The notes under the pieces were generated by a model that was not told the DNA's origin, did no database searches, and saw only the letters and a program-made list of their open reading frames with translations. Made by a program: the position numbers and the translations under genes. This document shows, in pieces, positions 1-7,771 of a stretch of DNA of 64,000 nt. The DNA lies in NCBI RefSeq assembly GCF_003583985.1, contig NZ_QXML01000005.1:151680-215679 (forward strand), read 5' to 3'. How positions within the stretch are numbered: the stretch's first letter is position 1; each line of letters starts with the position of its first letter. The DNA is from Algoriphagus lacus. GTDB taxonomy: Bacteria; Bacteroidota; Bacteroidia; Cytophagales; Cyclobacteriaceae.

Positions 1-80
1 ACAGTATAATCTGGAAATATTTTTTCAATTTCTTTTTTTTCACTTTCATTTATTTCTCCAGTTATTAAAAGTTCATTCAT
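1..80 (-). CDS. Truncated 5' end of an unidentified gene
   Basis: An open frame on the minus strand starts with ATG at 80-78 and runs off the left edge of the window. It encodes about 26 residues beginning MNELLITGEINESEKK, rich in Glu, Lys and Ile. The flanking sequence is very AT-rich and nothing suggests a family. Divergent orientation from the DUF4468 gene and the lack of a stop codon are the only support. It could be a chance frame. Confidence 0.35.
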   Translation of the reverse strand, partial: MNELLITGEINESEKKEIEKIFPDYT

Positions 81-155
81 TTTCAAATAACAATAAAAAT
101 ATCAAATAAAAACACTAATATATATTTTTCATCTGATTCAGAGGGACTTGAAACA

Positions 156-272
156 ATGGTTAAACAAACTGAAAGTAATTTAGAGTTACTTCTTAAAAAT
201 GCAAAAAAAGGAAGTACTATTCATGTTATATTGGATAAGAATTCAAAATCGGTTAATACATTTTATCTTTAA
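156..272 (+). CDS. Possible 38-residue small ORF
   Basis: ATG at 156 follows a purine-rich GAGGGA stretch about 10 bases upstream and encodes 38 residues ending in TAA at 270-272, only 10 bp before the DUF4468 start. The product (MVKQTESNLELLLKNAKKGS...) has no signal peptide and no family I recognise. It may be a small leader-type ORF, a remnant of a decayed gene, or a chance frame. The frame stays open back to base 69, but there is no earlier ATG. Confidence 0.22.
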   Translation: MVKQTESNLELLLKNAKKGSTIHVILDKNSKSVNTFYL

Positions 273-282
273 ATTAAAAATC

Positions 283-933
283 ATGAATTCCTTTAAATAC
301 ATATTAGCCGCCATTCTATTACCACTATTAATCTCAAATTCTTTTGCTCAAAAATATCCAAGCATTGTTGAACCTCCAAAAGATTTACCTATTAAAGACG
401 GGAAAATTATTTACCAAGGAGTTGTAGAAATTGAAGGCTCAAAAATGGCTGAACTTTATGGGTTTGCTAAAAAATTTATCGCTGAAAACTACAAAAGCAC
501 CGATGCTGCAATTGATATGGACGACACACTAAATGGAGTGATTGTTATGAAAGGAAGGGCTGATGTTCCTTTAATTTGGTATGAAACCAAGTCTGGAAGG
601 CTAGAGAAAGTAACCGATAAGGCCTCCGTAAAGCATGTGTTGATTTTTGAAATGAAGGACAATAGATTAAGATACACTTTAAAGGATTTTGTCGCTGAGA
701 ACAGTGTAACTTACCAATCCCTGTATTCTTTTAGAACTATAGATTTTGAAGTTACAATTGAAGAACATTTAGACCACAGAAAGGCTTTTGACTTAATCAA
801 GGAGCCAAAAAATAAGGATATGGCATCAGCCAATTATTCAGGTGCATTTCTAGTTGGGGTTCATGAATTTTTTACAATTTTTTCTTCTAAAATAGAACCT
901 TACATGAAAAGCCAAAAATCTGAGGATTGGTGA
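283..933 (+). CDS. DUF4468 domain-containing secreted protein
   Basis: The start is set at ATG 283 because a clean signal peptide begins there (MNSFKYILAAILLPLLISN, cleavage after SFA). An earlier in-frame ATG at 199 would put 28 unrelated residues in front of it. The mature protein of about 193 residues matches the DUF4468 (TBP-like fold) pattern. It has a 'VVEIEGSKMAELYGFAKKF' helix, 'ENYKSTDAAIDMDD', a 'GVIVMKG' strand and 'LRYTLKDF'. DUF4468 proteins are exported Bacteroidota proteins of unknown role. Codon use is clearly more AT-rich than in genes right of 1.3 kb, which hints at a different origin for this edge. The family call is from remembered motif spacing, not a search. Confidence 0.8.
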   Translation: MNSFKYILAAILLPLLISNSFAQKYPSIVEPPKDLPIKDGKIIYQGVVEIEGSKMAELYGFAKKFIAENYKSTDAAIDMDDTLNGVIVMKGRADVPLIWYETKSGRLEKVTDKASVKHVLIFEMKDNRLRYTLKDFVAENSVTYQSLYSFRTIDFEVTIEEHLDHRKAFDLIKEPKNKDMASANYSGAFLVGVHEFFTIFSSKIEPYMKSQKSEDW

Positions 934-943
934 TTCCCCTACA

Positions 944-1073
944 TAAGCGTAGACTTATCCACCCCCCACTGATCGTAGGCTGCAACTACGCTCTCCTATT
1001 CAAATGGATTTGCAATTCGCAAAAAACGCTCGAATTTGAATTAGGCTAATTACAAATTGGAAAGAGAAAATTG
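944..1073. repeat. Hairpin-bearing repeat, copy 1 (left of deiminase gene)
   Basis: About 125 bp closely match 2572-2697 in the same orientation. The shared run includes CTGCAACTACGCTCTCCTAT, then TTTGCAATTCGCAAA, then GCTCGAA and ATTAGGC. It contains an imperfect stem (TCGTAG... / ...CTACGCT) and a TTTGC/GCAAA stem. REP-like or MITE-like behaviour is inferred from the two copies and the palindromes; no transposase gene is nearby. Confidence 0.75.
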
Positions 1074-1257
1074 GTTAACCCCGGTGAAAAAATCATGATA
1101 GCCTGTGCAAACTTGGAGTTTTGTTCCTCAACATAAGTTTGTTCCAGGCCAACAAGAAGGTGCTTCGAAAACCGCAACAATTCATGTACCCGAAACAATG
1201 CCAGCAAAACCTTGAGAATAAACTGAATAGCGTTGTTTGATTGTTAAATTTACCAGT

Positions 1258-1294
1258 ACTGGATCAGGATAGTTAGAGAAACACCCTATCCAGT
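1258..1294. promoter_or_regulatory. Hairpin upstream of deiminase-family gene
   Basis: ACTGGAT-c-AGG at 1258-1268 can pair with CCTATCCAGT at 1285-1294 around a loop of about 16 nt. It lies 35 bp before the ATG at 1330, so it could be an operator or a 5'-leader hairpin. The rest of the 1074-1329 gap shows no gene. Function is not known and the hairpin could be fortuitous. Confidence 0.25.
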
Positions 1295-1329
1295 CTTAGC
1301 GAATCTAGAATCGTAACAAGCCGTGAAAA

Positions 1330-2574
1330 ATGAAAAATCTTGTCCCCTTTTTATTGGTCGTATTGATCGGGTGTGATAGTCGCAAGGATTCTCCTAGCTA
1401 TCGACTTGTTGCAGAATATGAACCAACAGAATACGTTTGGATTCCATGGATGGAAGGTGTTATCGATAAGAGCATGCCAGCGGCTGATCCACTTATTATT
1501 CAGCTTTGCAAGGAAGTCATTCCCTATTCCAAGGTACTCCTTTGGATCCCCGATGAATCAATGATAGAGGGAATTAAATCAAGATTGATCAAGGAAGGGA
1601 TAGACACTGCCAGAGTGCGATTTCTCAAGGCAGATCCCCCGGGAGCAACCACAGATGTGAGTCCAGTATTTCTTACCAATGGGAACGGTGAACTTGCTAC
1701 CGTGGATTTTGATTGGGCTTGCTATGGACTTACTTCTTCCAAGGAACAATGTGCTGAATTTTCCGACCCCGATTTTGACATCAAGCTTGCTCAAAGCCTA
1801 CATATTCCTGTTTTAGCTAAGTCAAGTCTTGTATGGGAAGGAGGGGGAAAGGAAAATAACAGTAAGGGAACTCTACTTCTGGTTGAGCAACATGAGTTTC
1901 AGCGAAACCCCGGCCTTTCAAAGGAGGAAATAGAGCAGGAATTCAAGAAAAAACTAAATATCAAAAAGATCATATGGCTAAAAAAAGGCTTGTGGGAAGA
2001 CGAGTACAGAATTGAGTTACCGGGAAATATATGGCCCATAGGTGCAGGGGCTCATGTCGATGAATTTTGTCGGTTTGTCAATGACAGCACAATCATGATT
2101 TCTTATGTTCCTGAAGAGGAGAAGGACAAGGACCCCATCACGGCAGAAAATTACAGGCGGATGGAGGAGAATTATTCCATCCTGAAGAATGCAACCGATC
2201 AAGATGGAAATTCTTTCTCCATTATCCGTGTCCCGGTGGCTGAACACTATATTTTTAAAATGAATTATGACGATATCATTTCATACAACCGTTCTTATTA
2301 TCCCAAGGCTAAAAGCGGAGATACTGTCAACATTATTGCTGCTTCCAGTTACCTTAATTTTTTGATCGTAAACGATGCAGTCATTACAGCAAAATACTGG
2401 CGTGAAGGCAGAGATGAGGCAAAACGAGTTAAGGATCAACAGGTTTTTGACATTTTTACCAAAGCATTTCCCGATAAGAAAATTATTCAAATCGATATGG
2501 AGGGATATAACAATGGAGGTGGTGGACTTCATTGTTTAACCTATAACCAACCCTTTGGAGTTACACCAGGCTAA
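1330..2574 (+). CDS. Agmatine deiminase / peptidyl-arginine deiminase family lipoprotein
   Basis: This 414-residue protein has the guanidine-group-modifying fold of the PAD_porph family. Visible landmarks are EPTEYVWIPW near the N-terminus, VWEGGG, GAHVDEF with the catalytic-type His at residue 242, and GGGGLHCLTYNQP with the nucleophile-type Cys at 402. Cytosolic agmatine deiminases hydrolyse agmatine to N-carbamoylputrescine and ammonia, whereas secreted relatives such as the Porphyromonas enzyme act on peptide arginine. Here the N-terminus MKNLVPFLLVVLIGCDSR is a lipoprotein signal with LIGC as lipobox, so the product should be anchored in the envelope. Substrate is undecided. The stop codon TAA lies in the first bases of repeat copy 2, and the gene stands alone between the two repeats. 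Confidence 0.85.
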   Translation: MKNLVPFLLVVLIGCDSRKDSPSYRLVAEYEPTEYVWIPWMEGVIDKSMPAADPLIIQLCKEVIPYSKVLLWIPDESMIEGIKSRLIKEGIDTARVRFLKADPPGATTDVSPVFLTNGNGELATVDFDWACYGLTSSKEQCAEFSDPDFDIKLAQSLHIPVLAKSSLVWEGGGKENNSKGTLLLVEQHEFQRNPGLSKEEIEQEFKKKLNIKKIIWLKKGLWEDEYRIELPGNIWPIGAGAHVDEFCRFVNDSTIMISYVPEEEKDKDPITAENYRRMEENYSILKNATDQDGNSFSIIRVPVAEHYIFKMNYDDIISYNRSYYPKAKSGDTVNIIAASSYLNFLIVNDAVITAKYWREGRDEAKRVKDQQVFDIFTKAFPDKKIIQIDMEGYNNGGGGLHCLTYNQPFGVTPG

Positions 2575-2697
2575 GCGTAGAATTGGCAACTGACTGAGCG
2601 TAGTCTGCAACTACGCTCTCCTATTCAAATGAATTTGCAATTCGCAAACAAAGCTCGAAGCTGGATTAGGCCTTTTACAAATTAGAAGGAATAGTTG
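2572..2697. repeat. Hairpin-bearing repeat, copy 2 (right of deiminase gene)
   Basis: This is the second, same-orientation copy of the repeat at 944-1073. It carries a perfect 9-bp stem GAGCGTAGT / ACTACGCTC with a 5-nt loop, followed by TTTGC-aattc-GCAAA. It begins at the stop codon of the deiminase-family gene. The stem resembles REP elements linked to REP-associated tyrosine transposases, but that link is an inference. Confidence 0.75.
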
Positions 2698-2850
2698 GGT
2701 GTAGTTACCTAGTTTACCCAGTTCCCCATATCCTTTCGGGTTTCCAATTCGATTCATTTCCCCTCCCTAAAATCCCCACGACTGCCGGTTTTTTTCAATT
2801 GTTAGGAATTAGCATAACTTGAAAACCACATTTCACCAACCATCAAAATC

Positions 2851-3288
2851 ATGGCAAGTATCAATCCCCACATCAATTTCAACGGCAATGCAGAGGAAGC
2901 ATTCAACTTTTATAAATCCGTATTTGGCGGGGAGTTTGCGAAAATCATGCGCTTCAAAGACCTGGCAAGTGCTGAATTTCCAGTTGCAGACCATGAGGCA
3001 AACAAAATCATGCACATTGCTTTACCCATCGGAAACAATGTGTTGATGGCCAACGATGTGCCTGAAATCCTGGGACGAACCAACGAAAATGAGAACAGAA
3101 GCAAAATTGTAATCAGTGCCGAAAGCAAAGAGGAAGCAGATAAATTATTCAACGGACTTTCTGCCGGCGGACAAATTGAAATGCCTATTTCTGACAGTCC
3201 TTGGGGCTCCTATTTTGGGATGTTCAGAGACAAATATGGCATTGAATGGATGGTGGATTTTGATCCAAACTATAAGGGGCAAATTTAA
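2851..3288 (+). CDS. VOC family protein (PhnB/YjdN-like)
   Basis: The 145-residue product has the vicinal-oxygen-chelate layout of the PhnB/YjdN ('3-demethylubiquinone methyltransferase-like') family. It shows INPHINFNGNAEEAFNFYKS, a central HIALPIGNNVLMANDVPE strand-loop, and a C-terminal WGSYFGMFRDKYGIEWMVDF. Members are small cytoplasmic dimers, usually of unknown substrate, related to glyoxalases. The ATG at 2851 directly precedes the conserved N-terminal strand. The gene is monocistronic, with a repeat on its left and a minisatellite directly after its stop. Confidence 0.88.
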   Translation: MASINPHINFNGNAEEAFNFYKSVFGGEFAKIMRFKDLASAEFPVADHEANKIMHIALPIGNNVLMANDVPEILGRTNENENRSKIVISAESKEEADKLFNGLSAGGQIEMPISDSPWGSYFGMFRDKYGIEWMVDFDPNYKGQI

Positions 3289-3321
3289 TCCCTACTTATC
3301 AGGTACCCCCTCTCACTTCAA

Positions 3322-3573
3322 AACTCTAATTACCGAGTTCCAAAGTCCTTTATCCAAGTTCGGAACCTCAATGTTCCGGTTCCTAACCTCGACAAACAGT
3401 AAAAAAGACTCGAAATACCGGTTCTGAACCTCGGCAAACAGGAAAAAAGACTGGAAATACAGGTTCAAAGACTCGAAATACAGGTTCCGAACCTCGACAA
3501 ACAGTAAAAAAGACTGGAAATACAGGTTTTGAACCTCGACAAACCGGTTCAATCACTTAAAATACAGGTGCAG
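3322..3573. repeat. Tandem array of twelve 21-bp units (42-bp higher-order unit)
   Basis: From 3322 the sequence divides into 21-bp units with no indels up to 3573. Type A reads like AACCTCGACAAACAGTAAAA(A) and type B like AGACTCGAAATACAGGTTCC(G). They mostly alternate, with a doubled B at 3448 and 3469. The outer units are more diverged. The period is seven codons; read on the minus strand the units give RNLYFES / FLLFVEV-like heptapeptides from a TTG-initiated frame. The remaining 3574-3894 stretch shows no gene. Confidence 0.85.
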
Positions 3574-3894
3574 GAGCCCGAGTTTTAGTTTTTTCCCTCC
3601 TGCTTTCCCTTGGCCCAAGTTTCTTTCCTTTTTGATTTCTCTTATCCATCCCAGTCTTCAAAGACAGGGGGGCATTGACTCCACCAAATTGTCCTCCTTC
3701 GGACAAAAATGTTCACAATCAATTGGGCCAGATGGACTAAAACCTAATTTCCGAGTTGTTTGAAGCTTTTTTGGCTTGGCACTTCCTTGGCAAAACCAGT
3801 TCTGTACAACGGATCAAAAACGGAAAGGTGCCCCAGGCTTCTCTTCCGCTCCTTTGACAATCACTTAAACCTAAACCAACAGACTGTACAGACC

Positions 3895-6294
3895 ATGTGG
3901 AAAAATTACCTGAAAGTCGCCTTCCGAAATCTGATGAGGTACAAGATCTTTTCCTTCATCAATATTTTCGGCTTGGGGGTGAGTATGGCGCTCAGCTTAG
4001 TCGTCATCACACTCGTCCTCGACCAATATAAATACGACCGGCATAACAGTCGCAAAGACCGAATCTACCGGGTCAATACCCTGTCGGAAAAATACAAACC
4101 CACCGCCACCACAACTATGGCCCTGAAGGAAGTGCTCCTCACGGAGGTGCCCGGCGTGGAAAAAGCCGCCCGAATCAAACGCGGTTTTGGAAATATGAGC
4201 ATGATGGACTTCAAACAGGACGTCAACATTCCGATCACGGGATACTTTGCCGATCCGGAGATTTTGGAGGTATTCGAACTCGAGCTCGAATCCGGCAATC
4301 CGGCCACTGCCCTATCCGAACCTTACTCTGTAGTATTGACTCAGGAGACCGCCAGAAAACTGTTTAAAAATCCCGATCCACTCGGAGAAACAGTCAAAGT
4401 AGGCGATCAGGGTGAGTATAAAGTCACGGGAATTCTCAAGGACAAACCTGATCAAAAATCCCACCTCATGTTTGAGGGATTGGCTTCTTTCTCGACAGTT
4501 CCGAGTTTGAATGCAGTGGACAGCACCGCACAAAATTCCCTGGAATCCTGGAGCAGTGTCTATGAGGGCTATCTCTATATTCTCCTGGAGGAAGGACAAT
4601 CCAACGCCGGAGTCCAGCAGCAACTGCAGCAGATTGCCAAGGCTCACTATGCGGCAGACGATCCGGAAAAGCATGGTTTTGCTCTACAGAGTCTGACGAA
4701 TATCGCCATGGGACCGGACGTCAACAATGCCATCGGACCATTCCTTCCCCGGATCTTTGTGATTTTTCTGGGAGCATTGGCGGCGATTGTCATGCTGACC
4801 TCCTGCTTCAACTACACCAACTTGTCCATTGCCCGTTCGCTGACCCGGGCCAAGGAAATCGGCATCCGAAAAGTCACCGGAGCCAAGCGCTCCCAGATTT
4901 TCCTTCAGTTTATCTCTGAGGCAGTCCTCACGGCTACCCTGGCACTGGCATTTTCCTGGATCATCCTGATCCTTGGCAAACCCTACCTGATGAACCTCCG
5001 GCTGGTGCAGCTGCTCCGCTGGGATTTTTCGACCTCGTTGGAGGTCTATCCTTACTTGATCGGATTTGCACTGCTCGTGGGCTTACTGGCTGGATTTTTT
5101 CCTGCGGTGATCCTTTCTTCCCTGCAGCCGATTCGGGTGCTGAAAAGTTTCGGAAGCATCAAACTGCTTTCCCGATTTGGCCTGCGCAAGACCCTGTTGG
5201 TGATGCAGTTTGCCATCTCGCTGATTTTTATCGTCTCGGCAATTTTAGTCTACCGTCAAACTGATCTTTTCCTGAACAAAGACCGGGGATTTGAGGTGGC
5301 GCACAAGGTTTTGGTCAAACTCAACCAAACTAGCGCGGAGCAACTCAAGGCCGAACTGATCCAACAGAGCAATGTGGAAAGTGTGTCAGCCGTGTCCCAC
5401 ATCCCGGGTGCCGGGGTGATCATGGGCGATGAGTTCAAAGTGAGTTCGGAAGCCGAGAAACAGGAAATGGACTACTTCCATGTGGACGAGGACTACCTAT
5501 CCAATATGGGCGTGAAGCTTCTTGCGGGGAAAAATTTCAGTCCCCAAAATCCCGAATCCAACAAGACCAAAATCCTGATCAATGAACTGGCCGTGGAAAA
5601 GTTTGGGCTTGGCAGTCCATCGGAGGCTGTCGGTCAGGTGATGTACCGGGGAAATGATCCTGCACTGTATGAAATCATCGGTGTGGTGCCCAATTACATC
5701 CACCGGCACATGCTGATGCAGGACGCACCAATGGCTTTGCTGTACAATCCGGAGGAATTCAGCCAGCTTCAGGTCAATTATTCCGGAAGCGATGAGGCGA
5801 TAGTTGCCACCTTGAATGCTGCCTGGAACAAGGTCAATCCGGACCTGAAAATCAATTACCAGTTTTTCGAAGTGGAAATGAACGAGATGTACAACGTGTT
5901 CTTTGGAGTCTTGGGCAAAGTGGTGGGCTTGGTTGCATTTTTGGCCATTACGATTTCCTGTCTTGGATTGCTTGGAATGGCAGCCTACGCCGCAGAGGTC
6001 AAAACCAAGGAAGTCGCCATCCGCAAATCCATGGGAGCATCCGTTCCGGAGATCGCATGGCAGTTGTCCATGGGTTTTGTCAAACTGGTAGGAATCGCCA
6101 TCCTGTTTGGACTCCCGGCGGCCTGGTTTGTCAATAATCTCTGGTTGGAAAACATGGCCTATCGCGTCAACATCGGTGTGGGGACCATTGCACTTTCCCT
6201 GCTGTTTATTCTGGTTTTGACGGTGCTTACGGTGGGTTCCCAGGCGCTCAAGGCAGCCTTTATCAATCCCTCCACCAAACTCAGGAATGAGTAA
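3895..6294 (+). CDS. FtsX/MacB-type ABC transporter permease
   Basis: The start is placed at ATG 3895 (MWKNYLKVAFRNLMRYK), the usual N-terminus of this family; a frame open from 3760 would add 45 unconserved residues. The ~799-residue protein has a first membrane segment at about 20-45, a large periplasmic MacB core, and a three-segment FtsX block with 'RAKEIGIRKVTGAKRSQI'. A second periplasmic core and a second FtsX block with 'VKTKEVAIRKSMGASVPEI' follow. Such duplicated permeases in Bacteroidota normally work with a MacB-like ATPase for lipoprotein, peptide or drug export, but no ATPase gene lies beside it. A terminator follows at 6323-6363. Confidence 0.9.
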   Translation: MWKNYLKVAFRNLMRYKIFSFINIFGLGVSMALSLVVITLVLDQYKYDRHNSRKDRIYRVNTLSEKYKPTATTTMALKEVLLTEVPGVEKAARIKRGFGNMSMMDFKQDVNIPITGYFADPEILEVFELELESGNPATALSEPYSVVLTQETARKLFKNPDPLGETVKVGDQGEYKVTGILKDKPDQKSHLMFEGLASFSTVPSLNAVDSTAQNSLESWSSVYEGYLYILLEEGQSNAGVQQQLQQIAKAHYAADDPEKHGFALQSLTNIAMGPDVNNAIGPFLPRIFVIFLGALAAIVMLTSCFNYTNLSIARSLTRAKEIGIRKVTGAKRSQIFLQFISEAVLTATLALAFSWIILILGKPYLMNLRLVQLLRWDFSTSLEVYPYLIGFALLVGLLAGFFPAVILSSLQPIRVLKSFGSIKLLSRFGLRKTLLVMQFAISLIFIVSAILVYRQTDLFLNKDRGFEVAHKVLVKLNQTSAEQLKAELIQQSNVESVSAVSHIPGAGVIMGDEFKVSSEAEKQEMDYFHVDEDYLSNMGVKLLAGKNFSPQNPESNKTKILINELAVEKFGLGSPSEAVGQVMYRGNDPALYEIIGVVPNYIHRHMLMQDAPMALLYNPEEFSQLQVNYSGSDEAIVATLNAAWNKVNPDLKINYQFFEVEMNEMYNVFFGVLGKVVGLVAFLAITISCLGLLGMAAYAAEVKTKEVAIRKSMGASVPEIAWQLSMGFVKLVGIAILFGLPAAWFVNNLWLENMAYRVNIGVGTIALSLLFILVLTVLTVGSQALKAAFINPSTKLRNE

Positions 6295-6322
6295 GATTTA
6301 GAAGCTTCTCCGATAAAAATGC

Positions 6323-6363
6323 AAAGCCGAATTGGGTCGAGGAATCGCCCGGTTCGGCTTTTT
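6323..6363 (+). terminator. Rho-independent terminator after permease gene
   Basis: AAAGCCGAA at 6323-6331 pairs with TTCGGCTTT at 6353-6361, and an internal GGG/CCC pair extends the stem. It ends in a T run and lies about 30 bp after the permease stop. Confidence 0.75.
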
Positions 6364-6461
6364 CCATCCTTGGATATAAGGAAAATCTCCTTTTATTTAC
6401 CTCACAATAAGCCAACTACAGTCCAGAATTCCGCTAAATTTTCGTCTTCAAAACCTGCTTC

Positions 6462-7094
6462 ATGCCAAAAAACTACTTTTCCTGGGTGAGCATTTTTATG
6501 CTGCTTCTTTCCCTAATCGCTTTTTCCGACAATCTTTTTTATGACATAGGCCAGGAAAGCAACAGCGATCCCAAGTTCATTGTCCATGGGCTGTTTTTCC
6601 TGGCCTGGTTTGTCATCCTGGTTGTTCAATCCAATTTTATCCGAAAAGGTGACATCCGAGCTCACCGAAAATGGGGCATGTGGGGAATGGGTATCGCCTT
6701 AGGGGTGATCTTGAGTACGTTTTATGTCTTTTATGCGGTCTATGAAGGTTGGGAGGCGATGCCGGGATTTGTCAAAGTCAACCGGGTATTCACCGTCAGT
6801 TTTACTGTGTTGGTTGCCTTAGCTTATTGGAAACGCACTTATCCTGCTTTACATAAGCGATTCTTGTTTGTAGGAACCTTTTATGTGCTGGGACCGGTGA
6901 TTGATCGGGTTGGGGGAAAGTTACTCGGAGAGAGCCTGCTCAACATCGTTTTCGTGGAAGGGATTATTTGGAATGGCCTTTTTATTTCTCTTTTCCTTTA
7001 CGATAAACAAACCCTGAAACGGATTCACCCAATCAGTTGGATTGGCTTCATTTGGTTCTATATTTTTTGGATTTATTCGATTCTTGCTGAATAA
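6462..7094 (+). CDS. Multi-pass membrane protein of unknown function
   Basis: The 210-residue protein is almost entirely hydrophobic, with about six or seven predicted membrane segments. Notable are a His in 'KFIVHGLFFLAWFVILVVQ', a His-Arg-Lys-Trp-Gly loop ('RAHRKWGMWG'), and a third His in 'PALHKRF'. The spacing resembles small haem- or quinone-linked membrane families (DUF420/cytochrome-b561-like), but I cannot assign one. It is followed after 42 bp by a VanZ-family gene on the same strand, so the two may be co-transcribed. Confidence 0.75.
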   Translation: MPKNYFSWVSIFMLLLSLIAFSDNLFYDIGQESNSDPKFIVHGLFFLAWFVILVVQSNFIRKGDIRAHRKWGMWGMGIALGVILSTFYVFYAVYEGWEAMPGFVKVNRVFTVSFTVLVALAYWKRTYPALHKRFLFVGTFYVLGPVIDRVGGKLLGESLLNIVFVEGIIWNGLFISLFLYDKQTLKRIHPISWIGFIWFYIFWIYSILAE

Positions 7095-7136
7095 TTACAA
7101 CTTGGCTCTTGGGCATTTTTTTCTTTTAGAATCCCT

Positions 7137-7676
7137 ATGAAAAACCTCCTCAAATCCACTAACCTAACCTTGGCCTTATGTGCCATTTATTTGGTTGCGC
7201 TCTTTTGGATCATCGTGCTGAAATTCAACATCAGCGCCTACCATGCCGGCGTGGAGCAGAACTGGATTCCTTTTCCTGCGCTTTTTGGAATGGAAGGCCA
7301 GGGAGACCGGAATGAGCTCTTGCTGAATGTTTTCATTTTTATTCCTTTTGGATGTTATGTAGGGATTTTGAGGGAAAAATGGAGTTTGAGTCAAAAAGCA
7401 GGGCTGTTTTTCTCCATCAGCTTTCTTTTCGAAATCAGCCAATACATTCTGAAATTCGGAGCCTTTGATGCAACGGATCTGATCAACAACACTCTTGGCG
7501 GACTGCTGGGGCTTTGGGTTTTTCAAGGACTTGAAAAATCACTCGCCAGCCGGTTGAAAGCTCAAAAAATCATCAATCTCATTGCCTTGGTGGGAACGGT
7601 CGTTATTTTCTTTATTCTACTTTACCTAAAAGTGAATAATATCTGGATTTTCCGAATGGAACTTCTTTCCCGGTAG
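7137..7676 (+). CDS. VanZ family membrane protein
   Basis: The 179-residue protein fits the VanZ-like domain. It has a first membrane segment, then 'NWIPFPALFG', 'ELLLNVFIFIPFG', and 'FLFEISQYILKFGAFDATDL' followed by 'NNTLGGLLG'. The Glu, Gln and Asp residues in these two central segments are the family signature. VanZ proteins are integral membrane proteins named from teicoplanin resistance clusters, but most members are not resistance genes and their role is not known. It likely shares a transcript with the membrane protein 42 bp upstream. Confidence 0.9.
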   Translation: MKNLLKSTNLTLALCAIYLVALFWIIVLKFNISAYHAGVEQNWIPFPALFGMEGQGDRNELLLNVFIFIPFGCYVGILREKWSLSQKAGLFFSISFLFEISQYILKFGAFDATDLINNTLGGLLGLWVFQGLEKSLASRLKAQKIINLIALVGTVVIFFILLYLKVNNIWIFRMELLSR

Positions 7677-7771
7677 GAATAAGCAGCTAAGGTCAGGGAG
7701 ATTACTTCGCCATTTCACGCACCACTGGAATCGTGATTTTTTAGCCTAGCCGGAAAAGTTTGACTATTTTG

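Noticed and set aside
944..2697. Integron cassette with attC sites
   Set aside because: The repeats lack recognisable RYYYAAC/GTTRRRY core sites and no integrase gene is in the window.
3313..3552. Minus-strand frame of 79 codons covering the 21-bp array
   Set aside because: It starts with TTG, has no plausible ribosome-binding site, and exists only because a 21-bp period keeps one frame open. It is treated as a repeat, not a gene.
3322..3573. CRISPR array
   Set aside because: Units are contiguous with no unique spacers, and no cas genes are near.
3760..3894. N-terminal extension of the large permease
   Set aside because: The extra 45 residues are Arg/Leu/Lys-mixed with no export or membrane feature; the family N-terminus begins at 3895.
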